17,223 bases of DNA from Desulfobacteraceae bacterium. GTDB taxonomy: Bacteria; Desulfobacterota; Desulfobacteria; Desulfobacterales; SURF-15. The position numbers and the translations under genes were made by a program. Position 1 is the stretch's first letter. Every line of letters begins with the position of its first letter. The notes under the pieces are model-generated. The model was not told the origin of the DNA, ran no database searches, and saw nothing but the letters and a program-made list of their open reading frames with translations. Shown piece by piece: positions 6,508-14,353 of this stretch. The stretch spans positions 1 to 17,223 of the forward strand of contig QZKK01000249.1 in NCBI GenBank assembly GCA_003599475.1, read 5' to 3'.

Positions 6508-7411
6508 GATCCATCCGGAACGATTTCACGATTTCAACGGGATAATACGATTTTTTGGCACGAGCCAGACCGGGGATGTTCATGTCGCTTTCTTTGTTGA
6601 TGTAGGTGTAGCCGCCGAAGAGCGTCTTTGCGCAAAAATTATCGATATACTGATAGAGCCCCTTGATTTTTACCAGCGCTTTTTCAAAATGCATCGTCCC
6701 CATTTCGCCGGTCAGCCGGGAAGACATGGCAAACGCACAGATTTCCCGGTCGATTCTTACCAGAATGCCGGAAACCTCCAGAATGTCCAGATTGGCGATG
6801 GTGTTCAGCACAGCCTGTTTTTCGCAGGCCAGGCTTTCATCGATTACCATGTCGCAGCCGCGCTCGTCACACCACCTCTCAATAAAATCGATGCATTCGG
6901 AGGCGTCAGCGGACGTAATCGGTTCGGCGGCCACCTTTCCGCTTTCCAGATATTTATTCTTGAACTGGTGGATAAGATTCCGTTTTTTGGAATACCGGTT
7001 TCCTCCCAGGCCGGATAGATCCTCCGTCAGATAGATGTAATCGTGGAACCCTTTCTGTTCCTGCAGCTTGAAGAGCGAATCCACCCGCTCACGTCCGTAC
7101 TGCCTGATATAGTCTTCCGGGACATACCAGTAAGAGGTGAAACCGAACTTTTCGGCAAGGTCGGCCAGCATTTCCGGTGTATACTTTCTTGTAGGGGAGA
7201 TCGGAAGCAGCATATGCCGGTCTTGTTTTCTGGAGTTGAACTCACCGCAGACAATCAGGGTGTCATCCAGGAAGGCGCCGTACGGCCGGTACTCCTGGTT
7301 GATCCAGGTCAGGATCGAGACGAGGGAGTAGGAACAGAGTCTATGCTCCTGGCGCTCGAAGTAAGGCTTCAATCGAAAGTAATCCTGAGGGGCAAGCGGC
7401 GTTAAGTTCAT
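6500..7411 (-). CDS. DUF2156 / LPG-synthase C-terminal-like protein
   Basis: A 303-residue soluble protein that looks like the DUF2156 family, related to the GNAT-fold catalytic domain of phosphatidylglycerol lysyltransferase (MprF). Supporting stretches are YLTEDLSGLGGNRYSKKRNL (127-146) followed by IHQFKNKY, and, near the end, YINKESDMNIPGLARAKKSY (270-289) followed by YPVEIVKSF. MprF's membrane flippase part is absent, so it is a stand-alone cytoplasmic version. The acceptor is unknown: lipid, peptide or small molecule. A longer reading frame exists upstream, but ATG 7411 gives the family start MNLTPLAPQDYFRLKPYF and overlaps the GNAT stop as ATGA (7408-7411), a classic coupled start. It is the last gene of a three-gene minus-strand operon. 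Confidence 0.82.
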   Translation of the reverse strand: MNLTPLAPQDYFRLKPYFERQEHRLCSYSLVSILTWINQEYRPYGAFLDDTLIVCGEFNSRKQDRHMLLPISPTRKYTPEMLADLAEKFGFTSYWYVPEDYIRQYGRERVDSLFKLQEQKGFHDYIYLTEDLSGLGGNRYSKKRNLIHQFKNKYLESGKVAAEPITSADASECIDFIERWCDERGCDMVIDESLACEKQAVLNTIANLDILEVSGILVRIDREICAFAMSSRLTGEMGTMHFEKALVKIKGLYQYIDNFCAKTLFGGYTYINKESDMNIPGLARAKKSYYPVEIVKSFRMDLR

Positions 7412-7824
7412 TCGAAGCGCCTCAGCATCGGGGCGGCATTCGGCATGATCTGAAAGCCCAGCCTCGCATAGAATTCCTGCGAGCCCCGCTCCGCAATCAG
7501 CCCCACCCACTCGATTCCGTCCTGACGGAGTAGATCGACAAGCTTGGTAACGATGGTCGATCCGATGCCCTGCCGCCGGTATTCCTTCTTGACCGTCATG
7601 TCCTGAATATAGGAATCGCTTCGCCGGTCGCTCAACGCCCGCCCCATGCCGATGATTTCATCTCCTTTCTGAACGATCATGAAAAAATGGCTTCCGGCGA
7701 CGATCCCTTTCACCTGCTCGGGGTCATCCGCCTCCTTCGACCACCAGGATTCGCTTCGGTAAAGTGCCGTTATCTGGTCGATCTGGTCCGGCGTGGGGTT
7801 TCGCAGTACTGAATACCTGAACAT
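7408..7824 (-). CDS. GNAT-family N-acetyltransferase
   Basis: A 138-residue single-domain GNAT protein. The acetyl-CoA binding motif A is clear as VKKEYRRQGIGST (residues 78-90, R/Q-x-x-G-x-G/A type), preceded by the beta4 strand SYIQDM. The closing motif is AERGSQEFYARLGFQIMP (111-128), with the conserved FYxxLGF. The substrate cannot be told from sequence: small molecules, protein N-termini and aminoacyl groups are all known in this family. The start is 10 bases after the stop of the response regulator gene, and its TGA overlaps the ATG of the DUF2156 gene. It is therefore translated together with both neighbours. Confidence 0.88.
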   Translation of the reverse strand: MFRYSVLRNPTPDQIDQITALYRSESWWSKEADDPEQVKGIVAGSHFFMIVQKGDEIIGMGRALSDRRSDSYIQDMTVKKEYRRQGIGSTIVTKLVDLLRQDGIEWVGLIAERGSQEFYARLGFQIMPNAAPMLRRFE

Positions 7825-7834
7825 GGAGTGCGGC

Positions 7835-8803
7835 TTACGTAGTCTTTTTGGTGAATGGGAGGACGCTCTGCTTGATCTCTTCTGCGCCGTGAACGGTGGT
7901 TACCCGATTCCGCCCGTTTTTTTTCGAAAGATACATCGCCCGGTCGGCTCTCTGGACAAATTCAGAAAGATCTTCATTCTGATAGTATTCGGTTGCGCCG
8001 ATGCTGATGGTAATGTTGGCCTGCGTATGATCGGTTGCAAAAGTGAGCCTTTCAATTCCGGACCGAATTCTTTCGGCAACCGTCTTGGCCTCCACTGCAG
8101 TCGTTTCGGGAAGCAGGACGGTGAATTCCTCTCCTCCGTAACGATAGGCGGTATCCATCTTTCTGAGACAGGCTTTGATCACTTTGCCGATTCGCTGCAG
8201 GACCTTGTCCCCTTCCAGATGGCCGTAGGTATCGTTGTACTCCTTGAAAAGATCGATGTCCAGAAGGAGCAGGGCCAGAGGGTGCCGATAGCGGTTCGAC
8301 CGATCGGTTTCCAGTTCGAGCTGATTGTAAAAGTGCCTGGAGTTGAACAGCCGGGTCAGGCCGTCCGTAATGGCTAATTTCTGAAGTTTCTCGAGCATTT
8401 CGGTACGTTCGATGGTGAGCTGGCGTTCTTTGAGTACCCGTTTCAGCCTCAGAAGGAGCTCTTCGAATCGGACCGGCTTGAAAATCAGATCGCTTGCGCC
8501 CTTGTTGATCGCCTCTTCGTAAGAATAGTCTCCGCTGTACCCGGTCATTACGATGACATCGATATCGGGGAGAGCTTTTTTGACGTAACCGGTCAAATCC
8601 AGGCCGTCCATGCCGGGCAGGATAATATCGGTGATGATCACATGGATCCGGTGCTCGTTTAAAAGCGAGAGCGCCTCTTCCGAACTGGCGGCCTTAAACG
8701 CCGTGTAGCCGGATATCATGATAAACTCATGCAGCGTATCGCGGATCGCCGCATCATCGTCTACCACAAGAATATTGGAATTGTCCGGACGCTGAATCTC
8801 CAT
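7835..8803 (-). CDS. Response regulator with GGDEF domain (diguanylate cyclase)
   Basis: A 322-residue protein of PleD/WspR-like type. Residues 10-125 are a receiver domain: acidic pocket DDD at 15-17, phospho-acceptor D59 in ITDIILPGMDG, T87 and K109 in FKP. A short coiled linker (126-143) leads to a GGDEF domain (144-304). This has AITDGLTRLFNSRHF, metal-binding LDID (181-184), the active-site loop RYGGEEF (GGEEF 223-227) and a complete inhibitory I-site RKMD (214-217) at the standard spacing. All residues needed for cyclic-di-GMP synthesis from GTP are therefore present, with phosphorylation and product-inhibition control. No histidine kinase is in the window. It is the first gene of the operon with the GNAT and DUF2156 genes. 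A promoter with TTGACA and a 17-base spacer lies about 70 bases upstream. Confidence 0.94.
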   Translation of the reverse strand: MEIQRPDNSNILVVDDDAAIRDTLHEFIMISGYTAFKAASSEEALSLLNEHRIHVIITDIILPGMDGLDLTGYVKKALPDIDVIVMTGYSGDYSYEEAINKGASDLIFKPVRFEELLLRLKRVLKERQLTIERTEMLEKLQKLAITDGLTRLFNSRHFYNQLELETDRSNRYRHPLALLLLDIDLFKEYNDTYGHLEGDKVLQRIGKVIKACLRKMDTAYRYGGEEFTVLLPETTAVEAKTVAERIRSGIERLTFATDHTQANITISIGATEYYQNEDLSEFVQRADRAMYLSKKNGRNRVTTVHGAEEIKQSVLPFTKKTT

Positions 8804-8873
8804 GTCGACCCGGTCTGTTCGATTGACATAGTCACAATCGATCTGGTATCCATCTTAAATTATCGAGCTAAAA

Positions 8874-8902
8874 TTTTTACAGTTTATGCTGTCCAATGTC
8901 AA
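8874..8902 (-). promoter_or_regulatory. sigma70-type promoter of the diguanylate cyclase operon
   Basis: On the minus strand TTGACA (8897-8902) is followed by exactly 17 bases and TAAAAA (8874-8879, four of six matches). The leader to the ATG at 8803 would be about 60-65 bases. The region also carries the putative lepA promoter in the opposite direction, so the two promoters overlap. Confidence 0.5.
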
Positions 8903-8918
8903 TGAACTTTTGTATACT
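8890..8918 (+). promoter_or_regulatory. Possible lepA promoter giving a leaderless mRNA
   Basis: TATACT (8913-8918) is a five-of-six -10 box. The -35 position with a 17-base spacer is TGTCCA (8890-8895), only three of six. Transcription would start around 8925-8927, at the lepA ATG itself. A second option is TTGACA at 8823-8828 with a poor -10 TATCCA 18 bases on. Pattern evidence only. Confidence 0.3.
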
Positions 8919-8926
8919 TACCGCTT

Positions 8927-10732
8927 ATGAAATTACAACAGATCCGAAACTTCAGCATCATTGCCCATATCGATCACGGAAAATCGACACTCTGCGACCG
9001 CCTGATCCAGTCGGCTCATATTATCGAAGATCGTGATTTTAGAGATCAAATTCTCGATTCCATGGATATCGAACGGGAACGCGGAATCACCATCAAGAGC
9101 CAGACGGTATGCCTGCCCTATACGGCTGCCGACGGCAGCACCTATGTACTGAATCTGATCGATACTCCGGGACATGTCGATTTTACGTATGAAGTCACCC
9201 GAGCCTTGGCCTCCTGCGAGGGCGCCGTTCTGCTGGTGGACGCAAGCCAGGGGGTCGAGGCCCAGACGCTGGCCAATCTCTACCTGGCCATGGAGCAGAA
9301 CCTCGAGATCATACCCGTAATCAATAAAATCGATCTTCCCTCCGCCGAGATCGAAAGAGTCCGGTTACAGATCAAAGAAGATCTCGGCCTGGACCCCGCG
9401 TCCGTGATCCTGGCATCCGCAAAACTCGGAACGGGTGTAGAGGAGATCTTAGAAGCAGTCGTTCATCGCCTCCCTGCACCCAAAGGGGACCCGGACGCCC
9501 CTTTGAAGGCGCTCATATTCGACTCGCACTATGACCCCTACCGGGGAACCATCGTGCACTTCCGGGTTTTTCAGGGCAGGATCAAACCGGGAGATCAAAT
9601 CTGTTTCATGTCGAACAATGCCACTTACAAAGTCGAAGAGGTCGGAATTTTTCAGATCGTGCGCAAACCCCAGAAAGAGCTGACTGCCGGTCAGGTCGGA
9701 TACATGATTGCCGGAATCAAGACAGTCAGCGATACCCGCTCCGGGGATACCATCACCCATAAACAGCATCGTTGCGATGCTCCCATGCCCGGATTCATCG
9801 AAGCAAAGCCTGTGGTCTTCTCCTCTATTTATCCCACATCTTCCGACGAATACGAAGACCTGGCAAACGCCATAGAGAAGCTGAAGTTAAACGACGCTTC
9901 TCTGATCTTCGAAAAAGACACCTCTTCTGCGCTCGGATTCGGATTCCGGTGCGGCTTTCTCGGACTGCTCCATCTGGATGTGGTACAGGAACGGCTCGAG
10001 CGCGAATACGATCTTTCCCTCATCCTGACCGCGCCTTCCGTCCGGTATGAGTTGACTCTTCAAACCGGTGAAACCATTGCAGTCGACAACCCCGCGCTCT
10101 ATCCGGACCCCACCCGCATCCTGTCGGCAAAGGAACCTTACATCCGCGCCGCCATCATCGTTCCGGACCGGTACATGGGAGCGGTCATGAAGCTTGGCCT
10201 GGACCACCGCGGCATCAATAAAAACTATCAGTTTCTGACGACCAATCGCCTGGAGATGATCTTCGAACTTCCTCTGGCCGAGGTCATCTTCGATTTCTAT
10301 GACAAACTCAAATCGGTCACCCAGGGGTATGGATCGTTCGACTACGAGCTGATCGATTACCGGAAAACCGATCTGGCGAAGGTGGATATCCTCATCAACG
10401 GAGAAAAGGTCGACGCCCTCTCCCAGCTCACCCATCGGGATCGTGCCGTCGAGCGGGCACGGCATGCATGCGAAATGCTCAAAGAGGAGATTCCCCGGCA
10501 GATGTTCAGAATCGCGATCCAGGGGGCCATCGGGGCCAAGATCATCGCCCGGACCACCATCTCGCCATTCCGAAAAGATGTCACGGCCAAATGCTACGGG
10601 GGGGACATTACGCGAAAGCGGAAGCTTCTCGAAAAACAGAAGAAAGGGAAAAAACGGATGAAGATGGTCGGAAAGGTGATGATCCCGCAGTCCGCCTTCT
10701 TATCCGTACTGAAGACCGGAGCCGGAGACTAG
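8927..10732 (+). CDS. lepA: Elongation factor 4 (LepA), back-translocating ribosomal GTPase
   Basis: A 601-residue translational GTPase of standard LepA length. G motifs are intact: AHIDHGKST (13-21), RERGIT (50-55), DTPGHVD (79-85), NKID (133-136) and SAKLGTG as the G5 region. The EF-G-like domains II, III and V follow, with [20 protein letters not shown] typical of LepA. The LepA-specific C-terminal domain ends with the basic stretch [20 protein letters not shown]. It binds the ribosome and remodels stalled or mistranslocated complexes. No Shine-Dalgarno sequence is visible in the 20 bases before the ATG (CTTTTGTATACTTACCGCTT). It is divergent from the diguanylate cyclase operon. leuC begins 98 bases downstream on the same strand, and no terminator is visible between them. 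Confidence 0.96.
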   Translation: MKLQQIRNFSIIAHIDHGKSTLCDRLIQSAHIIEDRDFRDQILDSMDIERERGITIKSQTVCLPYTAADGSTYVLNLIDTPGHVDFTYEVTRALASCEGAVLLVDASQGVEAQTLANLYLAMEQNLEIIPVINKIDLPSAEIERVRLQIKEDLGLDPASVILASAKLGTGVEEILEAVVHRLPAPKGDPDAPLKALIFDSHYDPYRGTIVHFRVFQGRIKPGDQICFMSNNATYKVEEVGIFQIVRKPQKELTAGQVGYMIAGIKTVSDTRSGDTITHKQHRCDAPMPGFIEAKPVVFSSIYPTSSDEYEDLANAIEKLKLNDASLIFEKDTSSALGFGFRCGFLGLLHLDVVQERLEREYDLSLILTAPSVRYELTLQTGETIAVDNPALYPDPTRILSAKEPYIRAAIIVPDRYMGAVMKLGLDHRGINKNYQFLTTNRLEMIFELPLAEVIFDFYDKLKSVTQGYGSFDYELIDYRKTDLAKVDILINGEKVDALSQLTHRDRAVERARHACEMLKEEIPRQMFRIAIQGAIGAKIIARTTISPFRKDVTAKCYGGDITRKRKLLEKQKKGKKRMKMVGKVMIPQSAFLSVLKTGAGD

Positions 10733-10815
10733 CGGGTTGCCCCGCCGAGGGGGTTGCGGGCTGCCCTTTCCATCGAAAAGGTTGCGGAGGAGCCGGCGAC
10801 GGCGATTATCGTTCG

Positions 10816-10821
10816 AAGGAG
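10816..10821 (+). promoter_or_regulatory. Shine-Dalgarno site deciding the leuC start
   Basis: AAGGAG lies 9 bases before ATG 10831. It fixes the start inside a reading frame that stays open far upstream into lepA. Confidence 0.8.
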
Positions 10822-10830
10822 AAAAATGAT

Positions 10831-12093
10831 ATGGGAATGACAATAACGGAGAAGATCCTGGCTGCCCATGCCGGAACGGAAACGGTTGTGCCCGGGGATC
10901 TGGTCAATGCGAAAGTCGATATCGCGCTCGGAAACGATATTACCGCGCCGATTGCCATCCGAGAGTTTAGAAAAAGCGGTGCCGAAAGAGTCTTTGATCC
11001 CCAACGGGTGGTGATGGTACTGGATCATTTCGTTCCCAACAAGGACATCCGTTCCGCCATGCAATGCAAGGAGGTCCGGGAATTCTCACGGGAGCAGAAG
11101 CTTTCCTTTTTTTTCGATTCCGGTGAGATGGGAATCGAACATGCGCTGCTTCCCGAAAAGGGGCTGGTGCTGCCCGGTGAACTCATCATCGGCGCAGACA
11201 GCCACACATGCACCTACGGCGCTCTCGGAGCCTTTTCCACCGGCATCGGCAGTACGGATCTGGCTGCAGCCATGATTACCGGCGAGCTCTGGTTCAAGGT
11301 GCCCGAAACGATCAAATTCGTTTACAGCGGCGTTTTGAATCCATGGGTCGGCGGAAAAGACCTGATCCTTTACACCATCGGAGACATCGGAGTGGATGGG
11401 GCTCTCTACAGGGCGGTGGAATTTACCGGTCCTGCCATCGCGTCTCTCGACATGGCCGGCCGGTTGACCATGTGCAATATGGCGACGGAAGCCGGAGCGA
11501 AAAACGGCATCATCGAACCCGACCCGATTACTGTCGATTACCTGGCCGGGAGGGCGGCAAGGGATTACCGGATCGTACACGGGGATCCGGATGCCCGATA
11601 CGCCGAGATCCGCGAGTACGATGTGAGCGACATCGAACCCCAGGTCGCGTTTCCGCACCTTCCCGAGAATACGAGAGGAATCAGCGAGGTCGGAGAAGTC
11701 ATAATCGATCAGGTCGTGATCGGTTCCTGTACGAACGGCCGGCTGGCGGACCTCCAGCTTGCCGCAAGGGTCATCAAGGGAAAAAAAGTCGATCCCGGAG
11801 TCCGCCTGATCGTTATTCCGGCGACGACCCGGATCTATCGTGAAGCGCTCAACGAAGGTTTGTTTGAGATCTTTCTGGATGCCGGCGCAGTCATCAGCCC
11901 GCCCACCTGCGGTCCGTGCCTGGGAGGATATATGGGAATCCTGGCAAAAGGCGAGCGGGCTGTGGCGACCACCAACCGGAATTTCGTGGGAAGGATGGGG
12001 CATCCCGAAAGCGAGGTATACCTTGCCAACCCCGCTGTGGCCGCGGCATCTGCCGTCGCCGGAAAAATTGCCGGGCCGGAAGAAGTTATGTAG
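10831..12093 (+). CDS. leuC: 3-isopropylmalate dehydratase, large subunit
   Basis: A 420-residue aconitase-superfamily large subunit of the short archaeal/deltaproteobacterial type (the common enterobacterial LeuC is about 466). With LeuD it isomerises 2-isopropylmalate to 3-isopropylmalate in leucine synthesis, using a [4Fe-4S] cluster. The three cluster cysteines are visible: C300 in VIGSCTNGR, and C360 and C363 in [10 protein letters not shown]. Other landmarks are LDHFVPNKD (64-72), [20 protein letters not shown] (120-139) and [20 protein letters not shown] (382-401). The frame is open upstream to 10468 inside lepA, but the strong ribosome site and family start MTITEKILA place the start at 10831. 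Homoaconitase belongs to the same superfamily and cannot be fully excluded. leuD follows, but a 228-base gap with a repeat element separates them. Confidence 0.92.
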   Translation: MGMTITEKILAAHAGTETVVPGDLVNAKVDIALGNDITAPIAIREFRKSGAERVFDPQRVVMVLDHFVPNKDIRSAMQCKEVREFSREQKLSFFFDSGEMGIEHALLPEKGLVLPGELIIGADSHTCTYGALGAFSTGIGSTDLAAAMITGELWFKVPETIKFVYSGVLNPWVGGKDLILYTIGDIGVDGALYRAVEFTGPAIASLDMAGRLTMCNMATEAGAKNGIIEPDPITVDYLAGRAARDYRIVHGDPDARYAEIREYDVSDIEPQVAFPHLPENTRGISEVGEVIIDQVVIGSCTNGRLADLQLAARVIKGKKVDPGVRLIVIPATTRIYREALNEGLFEIFLDAGAVISPPTCGPCLGGYMGILAKGERAVATTNRNFVGRMGHPESEVYLANPAVAAASAVAGKIAGPEEVM

Positions 12094-12099
12094 AGTTCG

Positions 12100-12299
12100 G
12101 TGTTCAGCGTTCAGTGTTCAGGGTTTTTCCGGTGAGTGGGATTCGGCCGCAGATGGCCATCGCACGCCCGGCTTAATCGAAGAAAAAACTCGAATTGTGC
12201 GATTGACATTCGGGAAACCCCAATCGGTTGAGAGGTAACCGAGCAGCCGATTGACCAAGCAACCGAATTCCTGAACGCTGAACACTGAACGCTGAACAC
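12100..12299. repeat. Repeat element with 22-bp perfect inverted arms between leuC and leuD
   Basis: The left arm (12100-12121) and right arm (12278-12299) are perfect reverse complements of 22 bases. Each is made of tandem heptamers of type GTTCAGY (three on the left; four on the right, reading on the minus strand from 12299 to 12271). The 156 bases between them contain smaller inverted pairs: ATCGCAC/GTGCGAT (12159-12165, 12197-12203) and CAATCGG/CCGATTG (12221-12227, 12247-12253), with CGGTT/AACCG nested in the latter (12225-12229, 12237-12241). It carries no supported reading frame. The heptamer array is the same as in the valS-nadC gap. Confidence 0.88.
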
Positions 12300-12310
12300 T
12301 CGCATGTCGA

Positions 12311-12315
12311 AAGGA
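12311..12315 (+). promoter_or_regulatory. Shine-Dalgarno site deciding the leuD start
   Basis: AAGGA lies 6 bases before ATG 12322. The alternative in-frame ATG at 12304 would put this site inside the coding region, so 12322 is preferred. Confidence 0.7.
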
Positions 12316-12321
12316 ATTGAA

Positions 12322-12816
12322 ATGAAGATAACAGGAAAAGCCTGGAAATTCGGCGACGATATCGATACGGACCGGATCCTTCCGGCACGGTATCTCAATA
12401 TGAGCGACCCTGAGGATCTGGCCAGACACTGCATGGAAGATGCCGATCCGCATTTTGTCGAACACGTGAAAAAAGACGATATCATCGTTGCCGGAAAATA
12501 TTTCGGCTGCGGTTCCTCCAGGGAGCATGCGCCCATATCGATCAAGGCGGCAGGGGTCTCATGCGTCATCGCAAAGAGTTTCGCAAGGATCTTCTACCGC
12601 AATGCATTCAATACGGGGCTTCCGATTCTGGAATGCTCGGCCGCCGATGAACTCAAGACCGGAGATCTCCTGACGGTCGATTTCGACACCGGCGAGATTA
12701 CGCACAACGGAACCGGGAAAGTATATGCATCTCGTCCCATCCCGCCGTTCATGCAGGAACTGGTCAAAAGCGGCGGTCTGATGAAGCATATCGAAGAGAA
12801 AATCGGAAAGCGATGA
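12322..12816 (+). CDS. leuD: 3-isopropylmalate dehydratase, small subunit
   Basis: A 164-residue swivel-domain subunit, normal for the short LeuD type paired with the short LeuC. Landmarks are KAWKFGDDIDTDRILPARYL (6-25), GKYFGCGSSREHAP (58-71, the substrate-phosphate/carboxylate-binding GSSRE) and KSFARIFYRNAFNTGLP (85-101). The loop after PARYL reads NMSD. Archaeal homoaconitase small subunits are reported to carry an arginine in this loop (YLRT); its absence fits isopropylmalate rather than homocitrate-pathway substrates, though this is indirect. The ATG at 12322 matches the usual family start (MKITGKAWKFGDD) and has a good ribosome site; a start at 12304 would add six residues. The repeat element precedes it. 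No leuB follows; the liv genes do. Confidence 0.92.
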   Translation: MKITGKAWKFGDDIDTDRILPARYLNMSDPEDLARHCMEDADPHFVEHVKKDDIIVAGKYFGCGSSREHAPISIKAAGVSCVIAKSFARIFYRNAFNTGLPILECSAADELKTGDLLTVDFDTGEITHNGTGKVYASRPIPPFMQELVKSGGLMKHIEEKIGKR

Positions 12817-12939
12817 CCCAATTTTATTATTCCCGCTCTATTGACACATAGGTCCTTTTTGGGCGACTCTGTAATGGTTTGGATAGAAAAGCAAGTTCTT
12901 ACCTACCCTTGTTAACATCCGCAAAAAAGGAGGGCTACT
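12817..12939 (+). other. leuD-livK gap with a lone TTGACA
   Basis: This 123-base AT-richer gap has a perfect TTGACA at 12841-12846 but no acceptable -10 box at 16-18 bases (CGACTC at 17). The nearest TGTAAT (12870-12875) is 23 bases away. A promoter for livK is expected here because livK has its own strong ribosome site, but the sequence does not define it. No terminator hairpin is visible after leuD. Confidence 0.3.
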
Positions 12940-14115
12940 ATGGGAAAGAAATTGTATGTTCTGTTCTCCATTGTGTTGGTTCCAATGCTGTTCGCCTCCG
13001 TTTCCTTGGGAGCCGATATCATCGCAATCGGCATCAATGCGCCGATTACAGGCGACATCCCCAAGGTCGGTGAAGGGACAAAGTATGCAGCTCAGATGTG
13101 GCTTGAGGACATCAAGGCCGCCGGTGGTCTGGAGGTGGGCGGCAAGAAGTACGAAATCGAGCTGATCATCGAAGACAACGAATCCAAAGCCGAATCGGCA
13201 GTCAAAGCCAACACCAAGCTGATCACCGAAGACGAGGTGCTGGCCATTGTCGGTCCCCAGGCGTCCAAGCAGGCGGTGCCGGCCGGTGAAGTGGCCAACA
13301 ACTACCAGACGCCCATGATCAGCCCCTGGTCCACGAACCCCAATACGACCAAAGATCGTCCTTATGTGTTCCGCGCCTGCTTCCTGGACCCCTTTCAGGG
13401 GCCTGTGGTCGCCAAATTCGTAAAGGAAGAGTTCGGCTTCAAAAAAGCCGGCGTGCTCTATGATGTGGCCAGCGACTATCCGAAGGGCCTTGCAGAGTAT
13501 TTCAAGAAGGCCTGGGAGGATCTAAACGGCGCCGGGTCGGTTGTTGCCTACGAAAGCTTCACCACCAAAGACACCGATTTCAGCTCTCAGCTAACCAAAA
13601 TCATCAGTTCCGGGGCGGAGTTTTTGTTCACTCCGCAGTACTACAACGAAGTCGCCCTGATCGTCCAGCAGGCCCACCAGCTCGGCTGGAAGAAACCGAT
13701 CGTAGGCAGCGACAGCTGGGGGTCCGCCGAAACCGTAAAACTCTGCGGGTCGGAGTGCAACGGCTCGTTTTTCAGCACCCACTATGCCGCAGCCGGCGCC
13801 AAGGGGGCGACCAAGGAGTTTATCGATCGCTACAAAGCCAAATACGGCTACGTTCCCGATGATGTGGCTGCTTTGACCTGGGACTCCATGCGGCTGGTTC
13901 AGACAGCCATACAGAACAGCGGAAAGCTTTCCGGCGACATCAAGAAGGACCGTCAGGGCGTGCGGGATTCCCTGGCCAAAATCAAAGAATTCGATGGCAT
14001 CACCGGAAAGATGACCTTTAATCCGGGAGGAGGCGGCGATCCGGTCAAATGTGCGGTCATCGTCAAAATCAGCGATACCGGCGAGTTCCAGTTCTATAAG
14101 CAGGTCTGCCCTTAA
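12940..14115 (+). CDS. livK: Branched-chain-type amino-acid ABC transporter, periplasmic substrate-binding protein
   Basis: A 391-residue type I periplasmic binding protein (Peripla_BP_6/LivK family). Residues 1-24 are a clear signal peptide: basic MGKK, a hydrophobic core, and cleavage after SVSLGA. No lipobox cysteine is present, so it should be a free periplasmic protein. The mature start IIAIGINAPITGDIPKVGEG and VGPQASKQAVPAGEVANNYQ (the ligand-side hinge region) are typical. Later landmarks are FTPQYYNEVALIVQQAHQLG and GWKKPIVGSDSW. Several cysteines (for example LCGSEC) may form disulphides. The ligand may be leucine, isoleucine or valine, but this family also takes other amino acids, amides and aromatic acids, so the symbol denotes family only. 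A strong AAGGAGGG (12927-12934) lies 5 bases before the ATG. It heads the importer operon. Confidence 0.9.
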   Translation: MGKKLYVLFSIVLVPMLFASVSLGADIIAIGINAPITGDIPKVGEGTKYAAQMWLEDIKAAGGLEVGGKKYEIELIIEDNESKAESAVKANTKLITEDEVLAIVGPQASKQAVPAGEVANNYQTPMISPWSTNPNTTKDRPYVFRACFLDPFQGPVVAKFVKEEFGFKKAGVLYDVASDYPKGLAEYFKKAWEDLNGAGSVVAYESFTTKDTDFSSQLTKIISSGAEFLFTPQYYNEVALIVQQAHQLGWKKPIVGSDSWGSAETVKLCGSECNGSFFSTHYAAAGAKGATKEFIDRYKAKYGYVPDDVAALTWDSMRLVQTAIQNSGKLSGDIKKDRQGVRDSLAKIKEFDGITGKMTFNPGGGGDPVKCAVIVKISDTGEFQFYKQVCP

Positions 14116-14116
14116 A

Positions 14117-14350
14117 CCCCGCCCGGCGGGGAAATCCGAACCCCGGGTAAAACGGAATGCGTTAAACCGGGGCTCGGTGAAATTCGAATCTTGAATCAGT
14201 CAGGATGCAAGACTCCCTGTGCCGTTTCAGAAACGGGATTTCGAGATTCGAATTTCGGATTGGGCTACCGCAGCAGTTTCATGCCCTTTTCAGGTAGACC
14301 AAGCCGACCGGATCCTTGACTCGGATTGCGATCCATAAACCGGGGGCAGC
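14117..14350 (+). repeat. livK-livH gap with several inverted repeats
   Basis: The 234-base gap holds a GC hairpin right after the livK stop: CCCCGC/GCGGGG, 14117-14131. It also holds a 17-base inverted pair, GAAATTCGAATCTTGAA at 14179-14195 against 14240-14256, with one G-T pair, and a near-palindrome CCGTTTC-A-GAAACGG at 14222-14236 between the arms. No reading frame is supported. The structures lie where a highly expressed binding-protein gene meets less expressed permease genes, so a role in transcript processing or stability is possible. Confidence 0.7.
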
Positions 14351-14353
14351 GTG

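Noticed and set aside
10468..10830. N-terminal extension of leuC into lepA
   Set aside because: The frame is open, but the translated part is an arginine-rich shadow of lepA. AAGGAG and the family start place leuC at 10831.
10826..10840. Five-codon out-of-frame mini-ORF (ATG ATA TGG GAA TGA) overlapping the leuC start
   Set aside because: It is too close to the ribosome site (4 bases) to be favoured and encodes no leucine, so it is not a leader peptide.
11086..12003. A 305-codon minus-strand frame opposite leuC
   Set aside because: No domain or ribosome site; leuC on the plus strand has full catalytic motifs.
12203..12231. Promoter TTGACA at 12203-12208 inside the leuC-leuD element
   Set aside because: The -10 position reads GGTTGA at 17 bases and nothing better at 16 or 18.
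12879..13073. A 64-codon frame starting at TTG ahead of livK
   Set aside because: It overlaps livK in another frame and has a poor start; livK has a strong ribosome site and signal peptide.
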